A DNA stretch of 64,000 nt from Nymphaea colorata (GCF_008831285.2 NC_045149.1:5633500-5697499), one strand, 5' to 3'. Numbered from the stretch's first letter, positions 35,310-50,600 are shown. Notes: generated from the letters alone by a model not told the origin. Numbers and translations are program-made.

Positions 35310-36555
35310 CCTAAAATTCTCTACAATCACCGCATCGGACTGTTTCTGTTCACATTTCTCCGCTTTAATTTCTCGAATTTTCTCTCTCTTCCTTTAACGG
35401 CCCTCCGGTATCATATCTTTTCCTTCTGTTGCCTGCGAGGTAATACAGGTTAGTGAAAGTTCTGTCTTTCCGCAAATTAAATCATATACATTATTTGAAA
35501 CTCAGGAGTTTGTTATGTTGTTTCTATGGTGCATCTTCTTTTGGAACTTTCATGATGATTGTCATTTGTTCTCCACGGCATTTCTTCCCTTATATTGTTA
35601 AGAAAAATTCGATTAGTTTTGTGGTTTCGGTTCCTGCTGTTTTTGTAGCTGTCCGTTTGCTGGCGTAGGAAATCCTCTCTAAAGCTTTTCTCGAACGCCT
35701 TATTATTCGTTGTTCTTTTGACAGATTCTTTTTGGCTGTACTGCGTGAGATTCTCCGTTATTTGATTATCGAGGCGACGTCTGTCTTCTAAACTGCGTGG
35801 AGTTTTGTTTTGCTCTTCTTAATAGCTTCGTGTTTGGTTGCAAACCGGTCCTTGGTTGTGTCGGTGGTGTCCGAAGCTGTACTCATTTTCTTCTGCCTTC
35901 CGTGTCCAACTCGAGGTGTGAGAAAAGAGACCTGTTGCGAGCCTCGTCTTTCATTCTCTACGTCTAACATGAATGCCTGCGAACAAAATGGAATGAAATG
36001 CCATATTATATCTTTCAACTTGCTATTCACCAAGGCCGATGGAAATTAACTTGTTTTTTTCCTTCTTTGTTTACTTCAGACTTGAGAGATTACCTCACGT
36101 TAGAATCCGGTATTAGATTGTGTGAGGGATGTTCTAGGACGAAGCATAACACGGCAATGAGCTATCTCATTTGTTAATTATGTTCAGGATTGGCCCCCTA
36201 TTGATCTTTAGGTTAGTCGATATTCTTGTCATGGTCTTATGGAAATTTCTACAGTTCTTGATGGACACCAAGTCTTTTTTTTTTCCTAATTTTCCTTCAG
36301 CTTGTTGTTTCCATCTTTCTTTGAGAAATTTGAATTGTTACGGCCGATTGGTCTGTAGTTATTTGCGACACCCAAGTTGGACACTTTTTATTTGTTAAAG
36401 GTAGCTAATTCGTGGGAAAAATCCAAATTTAGTTAGTTTGAGATTCATAATATTCCCTGTTTTGGAAAAGGTAACACATTCTTGCACTGATATGCAGCGT
36501 GTAGCTCCACTGCAGCTTCGGACTCAAGAAGGAAAAGCTCGAAACTTTTGGGAGA
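35310..36555 (+). promoter_or_regulatory. Probable 5' UTR with a 1 kb leader intron of the carrier gene
   Basis: Pyrimidine-rich leader-like sequence starts near 35300. Candidate donors are GAG/GTAATA (35440) and ACAG/GTTAGT (35449); a good acceptor, TATGCAG, ends at 36497 after a T-rich tract. The exon 36498-36555 then leads to the ATG, with an in-frame TAG at 36502-36504 supporting that start. I see no convincing TATA box, and the transcription start is not determined. Confidence 0.5.
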
Positions 36556-39500
36556 ATGGATAACATGCGTAAATCATCTAAGAGCAAACAACCTCTGCTC
36601 AACTATAAGTGGGTTCCTCGTGACATAGCCTATTTTGATGTTATAGAAATCGTTGGAGATGAAGATCTTGGGGTGTCTGACTTACATAGAGAAGGCATCA
36701 ATTGTTTCTCCAACAATAAACTATACGATCAGTTTATAAGTACAAACAAGATCATGTCAACAATCTCAGGGTTTTGGGAAACTATTGCTCAGCCGTCATC
36801 TATTCTGCAGTCCGGGAACACAACCAAGTACAATAATGATACCAGCATCACACATCCAAGGACTGTGGAGAAATTGCTGCTTGATGCAAGTATCAGTAGG
36901 AGTGAGTTCCTACAAATATGCCACCAGCCAATAGGACCTAAACAATCCTCAGACACAACTAGATCTGTTTCACCTGGTCCAAGCATAGCAAGTGTCAGTT
37001 CTTTCCTGAGCAAAAATGGTTCAAGATTTAGTTGTCTAAGGGAAACTCAAGATGGTATGCTGTCATGTACAGGGATTGGACAAGACAATGATTTTATTTT
37101 CCGGAAAGTCATTCCTGATTCATCTCTTTCTTTTCAATCTTTAAAAGATTGTGGGTCAACAACTCCTGGCTTTTCATGTGACTTGGTGAGAATGTATGGT
37201 TATATAAGTAACTTCCCATTCTTTAGTTCAAAGCATGTTACCAGTGACACGCTGGTCAACTGTGAAGCAAGCGATTATGAAACTGAGAAATCTTCGTCCA
37301 AAGCATTTGAAGGACAAAGTTCTGGTGTTAAACCTACCCACCTTTCTAAACCTGCTGATCCTTTTCAAGGTTCATCTAGCCTTAAGACCCTAGAACCAAG
37401 TGAAAATATAAGCCAGTCCAAGACATCTTTGCATGCAGTTTATCTAATTGGAGAAACAGAAAAACGGGAAGGATTGAGTTTTGTTTCAGAACTTCAAGGT
37501 TCTAGTAATCTTTCTGATCACCACATCAAGCCAAGCATCATAGAGTCTGATGAAAGAACGTGTAAACAACCAAATAAATCCTGTGAAGTGGCTGTAGAAA
37601 GTCAACATGTTGTTCATTGTTCCAGGGAGAAAGATGATATGCTTGTGAACAAGGGAAAAGACTCGAGTGGTGAGGTCATCAAGAATGGTTTATCAAGATT
37701 TCCTCATTTATCAATGTACAGTAGGGTCAGTAATTCACCTGCAAATGAAGGGTATGCTCTTGCTGGGGCACTGGCTGGAATATTTGTTAGCTTGTGGCTT
37801 CATCCAGTTGACACAGTCAAAACTGTTATTCAGTCTCGTCGGATGGATCAAAAGTCCATTTCTCATGTTTTGGGAACAATTCTGTCTGAAAAAGGTACAT
37901 TATTGTATTACTCTTCCAGTGCTTGTCAAATCCCTTGTAGTTAAAAAATTGATGAAGTTTCAAAAATCAATTATGTATAGGTCTAATGGGGCTTTATAGA
38001 GGGATCGGGAGCAATCTTGTTACTTCAGCTCCTATTTCTGCAGTTTATACTTTTACATATGAAGCAGTGAAAGGAGCTGTAGTTCCTCTACTGCCAAAGG
38101 TAATTCAATAAAACTAGTCTTTAGGATTTTTTTTTGACATATATATTAACTCTTATGGTTTATGGGATCTGTGTTGCTGATGAACTTCAACCTCCTTTCT
38201 CATTTAGGAATACCATTCTTTTGCACATTGCACAGCTGGTGGTTGTGCAAGTATTGCTACTTCATTTATTTTTACACCTAGTGAACGGATCAAGCAGCAG
38301 ATGCAAGTTGGTTCACGATATGGGAACTGTTGGTCTGCCCCTTCTTGACTTTCATAATTCCTTAATTGTGTGATTTCTTTACCCTCTGACTGGCATGCCG
38401 CTTTACATTATAATGCTTATGTACTGTAAGATTAGAACCGTTCTTTTGTGAATGATTCCTAGGATAGCACATTCTTGCTCAATGAGGCTTCTATGCTTTT
38501 GAGAAAGAGAGCTGGTATGTTTGATTTCCGTGTCATTTTCTCTCCCTAGTGTTTAATAGGCTGCATCTAGTGGTCTCCTCACATGTAAATATGGGACGCA
38601 TGCTATGTTGTCAAAGCCTTGCTTAAGCCATGCCTACGCATGGACTAAACGTCAGTTCATGCCTATTGCATAAGTCCACCACTTAGGCGATAGGATATGT
38701 GCTGGCGCCTATGTACGTCCTTTCGGTGATCGATTAAAAAACGTGTGTCTCGTCCTCTTTCTTCTCCACTTCTTGTTCTTCATCTGTCCCTTAGGCAATC
38801 GACAAGTCCTGCACCCTATGACGAACTTCTCAACATCTTGTCTCATCCCTGGCCAAGCCAGTGGTCATCAGCTCGACCGTTTTGTCTCGTCCGACATGTT
38901 CACCCAGCGGAGGCCCCCCTCTCTGTGGCTGTGTAATGCTTTCTTTCTGGTCCCTCACTCATGCCTGGCCCACCTAGCCGGGTTTTTTTGATAGGGCTGC
39001 TCGATGAAAAGTACACGATCACACAACAACTAGGCACCAGCATGCGTAGTTCATGTATTGTTAATTTGTTATCATACCTGCTGTTATACCTGTTAGATGT
39101 TGTAATACAATTTGTTATTCTTGTTATATATATATTGTAATACATGTTATATGTCTATACTGTTATGTACAGTCTGTTATACCTGTTATATAGCATTTCA
39201 TCAACCTATTATGTGTACATATTGTTAGCCTGTTATATAATATGTAGTATTGTAGTACTTGTTAGATGTATAAGTTAGCATGGTTATGTACTTCTATGTA
39301 TTGTTACTGTTATGTACTCATATGTGTTGTTACTGTTATGTACTCATATGCATACTATATTATGTGCTGTTAGACTTTTTATTATATTACATCTTCTTTT
39401 AGCTTTTTAAGTACAGTTTGCTATGCCTGTGATGTTATATAAATTATATATAAATATATTATTAAATAGTTTATTTGTTTTATATATGTTTCTGTTTCTG

Positions 39501-42500
39501 ATTTCTGATTTCTAATTGTAATTTGATTTGTTAATTTAATACGTTTCTTTTTCTGTTATATGACTGTCTCTGAAGTGATTTCTGTTATATACTAGTAGTA
39601 TATGTGACTGTTTCTGATTTCTAATTTTCTAATAATATGTAATTATGTATACTGTAATATGTATAGTTGTTTCTAGTAATATGATCTAGCCATTAGTAAA
39701 CTGTTATATGTATTATGTTTATGATTCATTGTATGTATTCTATTTTACTATATAATACAGTCTGTATTACTGTTTAGACTGTTATATGTATTCTGTTACA
39801 TACTGTCATATGTAATATGCACTATATTGTTATTATACTGGTTTAGTAATATGTATACTGTAATATGTAATATGTATTAGATTACATTTAATGAGTAATG
39901 TTAAACTTCTATTGGTTTTATATTTTCAATGAAGTCAACAATTAATTTTTGATTGTTTTAGTTGATTATGCTTGTTATATTACTACTCTTCACATTTCAA
40001 ATATTAGTAACAGTTAATCAAAATAACTTGACATATTAACATAACTAAAAAAATAAAAATAAAAAAAAGTTTGGTTGCCTTTTTTGCCTAGGCCTGCCTA
40101 AGCGTGCTTAGGCGCTAGGTGCTGCCTGGCCGCCAGGCAGCGCCTGGGTGTCTTGACAACATAGGATACATGGGTTAAGTTGGGCCTCGGTTAACTTTAG
40201 TGCATCATTTTCTTTTTTTTTTTTTTTTTAGTTTAATAAGTTTTGGAGTACCATGTGCTGTATCAACGTACAATGTGAAGGTGGAGTTTGAAATAAAAAA
40301 AATGCAAACAAGTTATTTATCAAAAAGTAAAACAATTGAGTTATAATGTTTGACTTCTGAAATTGGTTTATGCTTTGCAGAGTTTTGTAATATTGCAAGG
40401 CAAGAAACCCACAGGATTTTCCTCACTATCTGCATTACTATTTTCAATGTCATTCTTGCATTAATGCATTATTGTCTTACAAAGATTTACTGCCCACCAT
40501 CTATCACTACCCAGGCCAAAATGTCCACCTTTTCAAACTTAATTGCCGGTTATCAGCAAAACTTTGATGCCTTTTCAGGAATGCATTAATTGGAATTATT
40601 CAGAAAGGTGGTTTGTCATCCTTATATGCTGGTTGGGGTGCAGTTCTTTGCAGGAACATACCTCATTCGATCATCAAGGTCTGTTAGTTTTCTTTTATTC
40701 TCCTTGCAGTTGCTTTACAGTTCATTGCCGATTCCAAATAATAACATTGTAGTCTCTACTGCGGAGACATTATACATTGATGTAGAAATTGACAAACTTT
40801 AGCATATCTTTGGGGAGCTGGGAATAGGTGAGTTGTGACTAAAAATTAGTAGTAGTTATGTTTTGATGGCCAAACTGGCTGGGCAGGTCCTGTCAGATGC
40901 TGCCAGCCTTGTTCCATGAACATGGATATACATACAGCCCACTTTAATCCGGCATTGACACATAACCAAAGTAAAAGAAAAATAACAAAAGCAAAATGGA
41001 AAGAATTGCAAACACAGAAAAAGAAAAAGAAAGAAGGACAGAAAAGAAAACTTTTCATTAAACCATAACAGCTTAAAATGGAAAAGCAAAAAGGAAAGAA
41101 GCGAAGAAAGGAAACGCTAAAGAAAAGGATAAAAGAGAAACTTTCCGTATGCCTTAATACATTAAAAAGGGATGGCTCTATCTTTAATCCCGTATCAGCT
41201 GCTGAGGGGGAGAGAGAGTACCAGCGTTGTTAAGTGCATTGATGTGAAGTGATGTGTTAAGCCTATGAAGCGACGTGTAGCGCAATGATGCATAATGATT
41301 CTTAAGTATCATGATAAATTGGGTTTAGGCTTTCCTCAAGTTTTGGAATGTCTTGTTGTATTTGATTATTTGTGGGGAAGAAAAACAATTTTATATGCCT
41401 TGTTGTAAAAAATGATATGCCTCCAGATCAATCCAAAATTCTAAATAAAAGATAGTCGCAATCCTGGACCAATATTCTGCTTCTAGCAACCAACTAGTTG
41501 TATTGGTTTCGGTTGGTATAGGGCTAACTGACTCTCTCGATGCTTAATTTTAGTGTCGTCTATATAGTATGCATATATTCGGGGCATGTGGGGTTTTAAA
41601 AAACTAGACATGTTTTTGGGACTCGCATGTGCGAGCGTGGCAGTTTTTTCAGTTAGGTACTCAGCTGAGCTTGTAGGTTTCCTCGCTTTGGATCAAAGTT
41701 GGTCTTGCCAATGAGCTAGTGAGTCAAACCAATCCTTGGTGCCTTTTCCATACCATGTCCCATCAAATTGCAGTAGCTCCACTAATTCCAGGGCCATCGA
41801 AGTGGCAAAAATCTTTGTTCAGAGGTAGAAGAACTTCATTGTTACCTTGTTTACCTTAATCAGGGCCAGATGCATTAAGAAATATGAAAGTTTACTGGTC
41901 ATCAATCAGATGAGAGGAAACACAATGATATATATTACTTTTAAAACTCATTTTCACATACTATTTATCAAAATTGTCCCTCAACAAAAAGAAGAACGTG
42001 TAAGTGGAGTGGACTAGTGCTATATGCTAATATGCTAATGCAGTAATGTAAGAAATTTAATAAGATGAGTAGTTTGATAACGTTGCATGTGAACAATGAT
42101 GAAAACCATAAAAAGACATTGTTAAAACAGTGTTTGAGCCGACACGCACGCATCAAGAACACACCTCCCACCTGTCTGATGTGTGTGCATCAGACCATGA
42201 TGCACAGGCACCACGACAAGATGCACCACCCCTGTGGTGCGTTCAGGTGGATGGTGTGTTAGATCCACACACATCACTCAGTGATACATGTGTAAACCAG
42301 ACCTCAACTTGAGAATAGAAACACTTCAAGAGTTGCACACTTGAAGATACCAGCCATTTCAAGAAATTACACAAAGGAGAAACCTCAAACTAGAGTTGCT
42401 AATTAATCTTCAATAAAGTACAAGACCAGGCCTCAAAGCCTTAACAAAACAAGTGAATAGCCACCTATGTCACATAGGTACGGGTACGGATACAGACCAT

Positions 42501-45500
42501 TTTCAAAAAATTTGGGTACGGGGGTACGGCCGTACACACACAGACATATATATATATATATCAAAAAATTTCAAACAAAATAACATATTCACACATGTAT
42601 ATCAAAAAATTGCAAACAGAATAACCAATAAAAATAGGGATCATTCGAAATAGATGAATCCTCTCACGATACGATATATCACAACAATAAATAGGGAAGT
42701 CGCAGTTAACAGGGATCATGTAGTGCAAAATGCCAAAATCATATACAATACAAATGTTGTCAAATTTGTATTGTATAATACAAATTTGAAACCCTCTCGA
42801 GTAGAGAAAGGGCTAGCCAGAGGGAGAGGTGATGGAAATAAACATTAGAGAAAGGGCGAGCCAGAGGGAGAGGTGATGGGTTTTCTGCACACTGTCTCCG
42901 TCGGCGGCCGGCGAAGGCAGGGGTGGAGCCGATGAAAATGAAAACAAAAAATGAAAATCAAAGTCACAGTCACCTCCTGCCGCTGCCGCTGTCGTCGCTT
43001 GCGTTTGCCGCCCCTGCCGTCGCCTGTGTTCGCCGCTGCTTCGTCGCCGGAGAGAGATGAGAGGTAAGACGCAAGGGTTTCGTTTTACGGTTTTTTTTTT
43101 TGACGTCAAAATGTTTTTAAAGTTGAAGTGAAATAAACGTTAGAAAAAAAAAGGACAAAATTGGACTCGGTTAATATTGACCGGGTCCAATTTTGGACAG
43201 ATACGGCTCCGGTGCGTTGACCGTACCACAATAGAATAATAATAATAATAATCATAAGAAGAAGAAGAAGATGAAGAAGAAGAATAAGAAACCTCTTTTT
43301 CTTGTTCTAGTAATGATCATTTTTCAAAGCAACATACTTGTCCAGTTTTTTGACACTTGATGCTTAAAAGGATACTGTCTCGGTGTTTCCTGAACATATT
43401 GACATGTGTAGGCATCACAGCCTGTCTGACACTGATGCTCATTCTTTCGGAAGAGTCAATGTAAAACAGATGCCATCAAAGTCAATCTCTTCCCCTTCGT
43501 CTTGAAGATCTTATATCCAATTCTTTAGGCAGGTGGATGGAGCTATTATTGGATGAAAATTGTTTGGCACATATGAAAACTGCTAATAGATATGGTTCTA
43601 TGAATGCACTGAAGGGCACTTTTAGATATTCTGCATTTGGTGTTTCTTTTACTTCCGGATTGCTTCACCTGATTAACTATTCATCGTAGGATTATCCATT
43701 TCAGTTTGCATAAAATTAGTGAATATCTCTAAGTTCTCTGGTTCAAGTTAATTATTTGCTTTTCTTGTTCTTAAGTTTTTTTGCATATTCAGTTATGGGT
43801 TTGAATAAAATCTCTTGTTGTTGTGACAGTTTTACACCTATGAAAGTCTGAAGCAGTGGGCCTCTTCATCAAGTCAAAATTGTTTACAACATAGTACATT
43901 GCAAACGGTTAGTTTCTCATATGATTGTTGCTTTATGATATGTTAGTCAAAAGTGCACCTGGACACCTAGGGTTGGAAGGTCACCCTCTCAACTTGTTTG
44001 TGGGTGCCCAAATGAAAAGAATGTCTGGAAAATGTTTTCTCCTCTCTTCTTCTTCTTCTTGGGCTTCTTCTTCTTTTTTGTCCCTTTGTATATGCTTCTT
44101 CTTTTTCGCTGTTCCTTTTGTTTCTTCTTTCTTATTGTTTTGGCCTGCCTATGCCTTAAGTCATTTTTGAAGGCCCACCATGTAGGCCTGCCTAGAGCAT
44201 TTGACTACATAGGGTATAACTCCACTTGTTGGTAGATGAAAAATTGATGTCAGAAGTGTCCTCAGTTTTGAGAAGGAAAATATACCTCTACAAGTTTGCT
44301 GGATGTTTGGATGCTCATGGTTCATATGAAGTGTCTTAGTTGTACTTTCGAAATCCCCAAACATCTATGTTATTCTTTTCACTAACACAAATGCTAGATG
44401 AAACATTTTTAGCACCGTTGTCACAAATATTGTTCTCACTTCTCAGGTTTTTATGAGTGTAATTTTTCATGAATATTAATTAGGAAATTACTTTTTCATT
44501 TGGAAAATCTTGTGAACTGAAAAAATTCAAAAGTATATAGAAAAACTTGTGAAAGTTTGAGGGAGAAAAATTTAGCACAGTTATAGAATTTTAGTAGAAG
44601 CCTAATAAACTTTTAAATATATTGAAGGACATTGTTTTTGACAAAGATGCTAAATAAGTATGATAAACAAAAACAATGATACTTGTGACAAAGATTACCA
44701 CATTGAAGGCCTTACTGGGATAGATTTTCCATGATGAAGTGTCTATAAATCTGCTGCATAGGGTTTCCATTATTGCTCAAGGGTTTGGAGATTTTTCTTC
44801 CTTTGATTTTGCAAAAGAAATCAGCTATTTAGTTGCAACTTGGTTGCATATAGTTTTGATATCTTCTTCATTTTCTCCTTTGTCTGCCAGTTTCTTGTTC
44901 ACCATGTTTTCTAATTTTTATTTCTTTTCTTGAGAAGAATTTTGTTAGCATTAGAAGAACTCATATTGTCTAGGTATGGTTGTATATTCACATTATAACC
45001 ACATTTCATCGTTTAGTATTTCATATGTTTTATGTCTTTTGAAGGCATTCCAGTAATCAAGTAGATGGTAGCAAGAGTAGCTTCTGCCCAAAATTCTCGG
45101 AATATCTTTTGATATCCATAAGCTTCAAGTAATTTCAATACTATATCAGTCTTCCTTTTTGGCTAAACCATCTTGGCGAGGTGTTTTGGACAACATCTTT
45201 GAAGAATGCCATGATCTTCTAAATGTCTTCTAAATTCATTTGAAAGATTCTTTCGTCTTGAATCAGTTCTCAAAATGACCAAGTTGGAAATAAATTAACT
45301 TTGAATCACTTATATGAAATCCTGAAATAGTGAAAGACTTTGTATTTTGATTAAAAATGTACATTCATGTATAGAATGAGAAATAATTTGCAAAGACAAC
45401 ATTAATAGGATAAACGTCCTTTGAGACTACACGATTGGGTCTCCAAACATCTGAATGCACCAACTTAAAAGACTTGGAAGATAGAAACTTCTTGATATAA

Positions 45501-46197
45501 AAGGCAATTGTTTCAATTTTGTATTTTTTTCCTAATATGCAATCACTACAAGAGAATTCATCTTCACAAAAATCTTTCATCTTTACAAAATCCTTAGCAA
45601 AGAGTAAAAAAGATAGATAGTGTTATCGGGCTGAATGGAAGGCAAATTTAGTTCGCTGATCAATCAACTGTGCAACATGGGTGAGAAAATTTATATAAAT
45701 CTGCAAAATCTGCATAGGCTTCTTGAACAGAATTATTTCTAGAGTTCATATGTTTACCCCTGTGATTTGGACTGCTCCTTTTTCAGCTTATTTGTGGGGG
45801 TTTAGCTGGTTCTACTGCAGCACTGTTTACAACTCCCTTTGATGTTATTAAAACAAGACTTCAAACCCAGGTTAGTGTGCTTTAGATTCAACATATCACA
45901 TAGTTCCTTGAAGTGTCATAATATTTGACTTGCATATGGTTTCGAGCTTTTGTTTGTTCATGGTTCTTTCTTAGACTGGAAGGCAGGTGCCTTTGCACAT
46001 AATTAACAAGGCATGTCTTTTCAAAACCACATAGTAATATATGAATTTACTTCAGTTATCTGATGGGTGCACAGCCTATATTGTTCATGGAAATTTCTTG
46101 GCAAGCATTTTGTTAAAAAAAATTTAGAGGACGTTTGAATATTGAGAGTGATAAAACCAGTTACAATCTACATCACATGTGTAAGGATGCGGGTGCA

Positions 46198-46238
<41 letters not shown>

Positions 46239-46335
46239 TCAAAATTACATCATTCAACTACTATCAGTTTACGATTTACATATGTGCAAACAACAAAGTG
46301 ACAACTTCTAGAGCAGCACACATAGCATAGATCAC

Positions 46336-46391
<56 letters not shown>

Positions 46392-47571
46392 ACTTCTATG
46401 GCAGTACACCTATAACATGTGTATATGCTTGCATGTACTTTTGCAGACAAGATCATATCCTTATGCACATTGATGCACACAGAATAAGGATCTTGTTGTC
46501 TAAGTAAGCATGATGACTATCTTATATGGTCTTATGCCATGGAATGTAGCTGTGTGGAAAGTGCCACGTGAAGTGGCTCGCACAATTATTTGTGGAATGG
46601 AAACTTGGTATAAACGAGACCATTAAGTTATGGACAAAAACTAGTTTGTTTAAATGTGATGTTTAAAGTACTTTTTAAGATAACCTTACCGATATAATTT
46701 TAAGAATATGTTGATGCAAAACATATTAAGTTTATCAATTTTTTGGACTTTAATAGTGTTTTATAATAAGCAAAAATGAGTCACACTATATGACTTTGGT
46801 GATGCTGCAATTAGCTTGAATGTGTAACATGCAAGCATGCTAGTTGTTATTCAGAGGACGAATTTGTGCTGCTGACATATCTATAATGAAACAGATACCT
46901 GGATCAATCAAAGTTTATAATGGTGTTTTCCATGCTTTGAAAGATATAGCCAATGAAGAGGGTTTGAGAGGCCTGTACAGGTGCGTTTTTGTTGCATTCT
47001 TGGTCTTGCTTTAAATTCTTGGTCACTGTTGACAGATGATAATGTCGGAGATAAATGTCTAATGCTGAAATCAGGCAAAATGTGTTGGAAAAGGCTCCAT
47101 AGAGTCCCAGATATCGCGATATTTTCAAAAATATCACGATATTAACGCCAAAAATAAGAAAAACGAAAAAGCAGGAAAATATCATGATATTTTGAAAAAA
47201 ATTAGGAAAAAATATTTATCGTGATTTTTTCATTTTTCTATTTTTTTAGCATTGATATTATCATAGATACAAATTTAAACTTAAACTAAATTATTTTCAT
47301 CATTTTATTATCATTAAAACATTCCTTTTATCACTGTTACATAGTTTTCCTATTAGTTTCTCATTTATTTCGTGTATGCCCATTTTTTTTATTTTTTAAA
47401 ATTTTCTGAGTTTTTCCCAAAAAATACAACTTTACCGTTAAAAACCCGAGAAAAATTTCGCCGATAAAAACTCGATAACGATATTTGTGACAATGCCATA
47501 GACCACATGTGGCTGCTTTAGAGCTGTTTAGAACCAACGTGCTCTTCATAGAGTGGGTCTGTGTGCCAACT

Positions 47572-47625
<54 letters not shown>

Positions 47626-50600
47626 AGAATGCAGAAAATATATCTACTTTATGGTGATTTATCTCTACTCAAATCCACACTTGGAAACTTGTTTTGAGAA
47701 GTTGAGGACATCAGTAAAATACTTGGGTTTAGATAGGGCTTAAGAGATCCTGCTGTCTTTGTATATCATACTACATTAATGCAGTGTGTTTGCTTCTCTT
47801 ATATATGCATGTTCTCTTATATATGCATGATACGATTATTGCAAATGATTGTAAAGGGAAAGAAGAATTAGAGATTTTTGTGGACAGGATTTGGAGCAGC
47901 ATATATTGTTCTTATGGACTTGCATTTATATGCAAATTTCAAACGGGAAATGCCAGTGTTAGGTTTCTCCAAGCTTGTGCTAGCACTAGTCATATCTAAC
48001 ATCCCTATTGGTGATGCAATTGTTGACTTAGCAAACTCCATATCCCTCACGGTATGGTACTGAATATATTCACATTGAATTGGATGGCTCTAATGCTTGG
48101 ACTCAATAAGAGACTGACCAACCGCATGCACATACAATTAAACCATAATAAACAATAGGACTGCAGCTAAATGCAGAGTAACACTTTTAAGGTTTCAACT
48201 TTTTTAAAGCATTTATTTGACATTCTTTTTGAAAACAATGAAAGCAAGATAATATATGGAAATTGACATGTAAAGGCGTTTCGAAACCAAAATTAACATT
48301 AAAACTTTTAGCTTGAGCCTATGGTTAATTGCCTTGGATCTTAGCATGTGATCCAAGGTTTATCAAACAAAGAAAGTGAGAGATCAGCAGAAGTCTTGAA
48401 ATCCGTGGATCTCAGATTGGAGGGAAATTCACTTCGGATTTCTTGCATGGATTTCAGATCTGTGCATGAGGTCTCACGCAAGCTCTCTCAATGGGTTTTG
48501 CGATGAAACCAAAGAGGCAAAGAAGAAGAAAGCCTTGGCCGATGGAAGACATAGAGAGTGAGAGAGAGAGAGTCTTGGTTGCCAGAAAACTGAGAGGGAG
48601 AGATAGATGAGGGCTTGAATCTCTCATCATCACAAAACATAGGGCTCCAAAGCCCTCTTTTTCCAATGGAAAACAGGGTTTCAGAGCCCTTTTTTCTGTT
48701 GTAGAATAAGACAAACAGACGAAGCACTAGAGAGAGAGAGAGAGAGATGACAGTTAGACTAGGGGTTCAACTTGCGAAACCCTTGCCCCCAACATTCTTT
48801 GGTGCCCAAAAGTGAGAGAGAAATGGTGCCTTCGGATGGTGATGTCACAGAAAGGGACAGAGATATGGCAGTCGAACAAAGGTTTTGACTTAGGAAACCC
48901 TTGTTTGGTCAGACCTAAAAGAAAGAGAGAGAAAGCATTGGTGCCTTTGGCTAGTGGCTTCATAAATTGAGAAAGAGATATGGCAGTTGGACGAGGATTC
49001 CGAAACTCTCGTCTGGCCGCACCTACGCGCGCGCGAGAGAGAGAGAGGGAGAGCAGCTTTGGCTGGTGACTTGGCACTGTTGCAGCGGAGAAGAAGAGAG
49101 TGAGAGAGAGAAGCTGTCGTGAGATTGAACCAAAAGAACTTGTTATTACGATAACCCTTATCTCTCTTATAAAAGAGATTAGGGTAGAAAAGGGATTTAC
49201 AAAATAACTCAATGGGAAATAAGGAAAATATTAAAGAGATCTTATAACTCTTTAATATTACAAGGAACCTCCTAAACCATAAAACTTTTCTTGTTCAACA
49301 CTCCCCCTCAAGCTGGAGCATACATATTAAGCATGCTCAGCTTGTCACAACATCTAGAGAAATCACCAATAGGAAGAGCTTTGGTGAAGATATCTGCAGC
49401 TTGATCTTCTGAAGGAACATGAACAGTGGCAATGGTTCCTGCTTGAACGAGATCCCGAATGTAATGGCAATCCACTTCAATATGTTTAGCTCTTTCATGG
49501 AAAACTGGATTGTTTGCAATGTGTGTGGCTGCTTGATTGTCACAATACATCTTCATGGGAAGTGTGATTGACACACTTAGGCTGGATAGCATGGATCTAG
49601 CCCACGTCATTTCTGCTGCTGTTTGAGCCATAGCTCTGTATTCGGATTCTGCACTAGATCTTGACACCACACCTTGTTTTTTGCTTCTCCACGATATGAG
49701 ATTGCCTCCCACAAATACACAAAATCCTGTGGTAGATTTTCTGTCCTCCACTGAGCCAGCATAATCAGCATCACTATAGGCTGCCACTTCCAGAGTCTTG
49801 CCTTTTGTGAACAAAAGGCCTTTGCCAGGAGAAGATTTCAGATATTTAACCACCATCAAAGCAGCATCCCAATGAACTTTCCTTGGTTTTTCCATAAATT
49901 GACTTAGTTTTTTCACTGCAAAACTAATGTCTGGTCTTGTCACGGTAACATAGAGAAGTTTTCCAATAAGAGATCTGTAAGATCTAGAATCCACTAATTC
50001 TGTTTGGTCATCATGAAGATGTATACGTGGATTCATAGGTAAATTTGCCGGTTTAGCTCCTAGCATCCCTGTGTCCTGCAATAAATCAAGAACATACTTC
50101 CGTTGAGAGAGAACAACACCCTCCCTATTGCGAGCAACTTCTATTCCCAAGAAGTATCGTAGAGGACCCAGATCTTTCGTCACAAAGTGTTTTTGAAGAA
50201 ACAGCTTTGCATCAGAAATTTCTTGATCAAAATCACCCGTCAGGATAATATCAACATAAACCACGAGAACAGTTATACCTCTAGAAGCCTTCTTGATAAA
50301 CAAGGAATGATCAAGAGGAGATCTCACAAAGCCACACTGTGAGACTACCTCGGGAAACTTGTGAAACCATGCACGAGGACTCTGTTTGAGTCCATAAATA
50401 GCTTTCTTCAGCTTGCACACTTTTCCACACTCCCCTTGTCGTTCAAATCTCGGTGGTTGTTGCATATAGACAGTCTCATCAAGATCACCATACAAAAAGG
50501 CGTTTTTGACATCCAGTTGATACATGTGCCAGTCATGGTGGATAGCCACAGAAATAATAAGACGAATGGTTCCCAACCGAGCAACTGGAGAGAAGGTCTC

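Noticed and set aside
35788-36049. Short upstream frames as a separate gene
   Set aside because: They lie in the probable 5' leader intron of the carrier gene, overlap on opposite strands and have no motif.
37667-37999. 110-codon plus-strand frame overlapping the end of exon 1
   Set aside because: It is a shadow in another frame of the carrier exon and its first intron.
46142-46480. Ile/Tyr-rich frames
   Set aside because: They come from (TA)n microsatellites.
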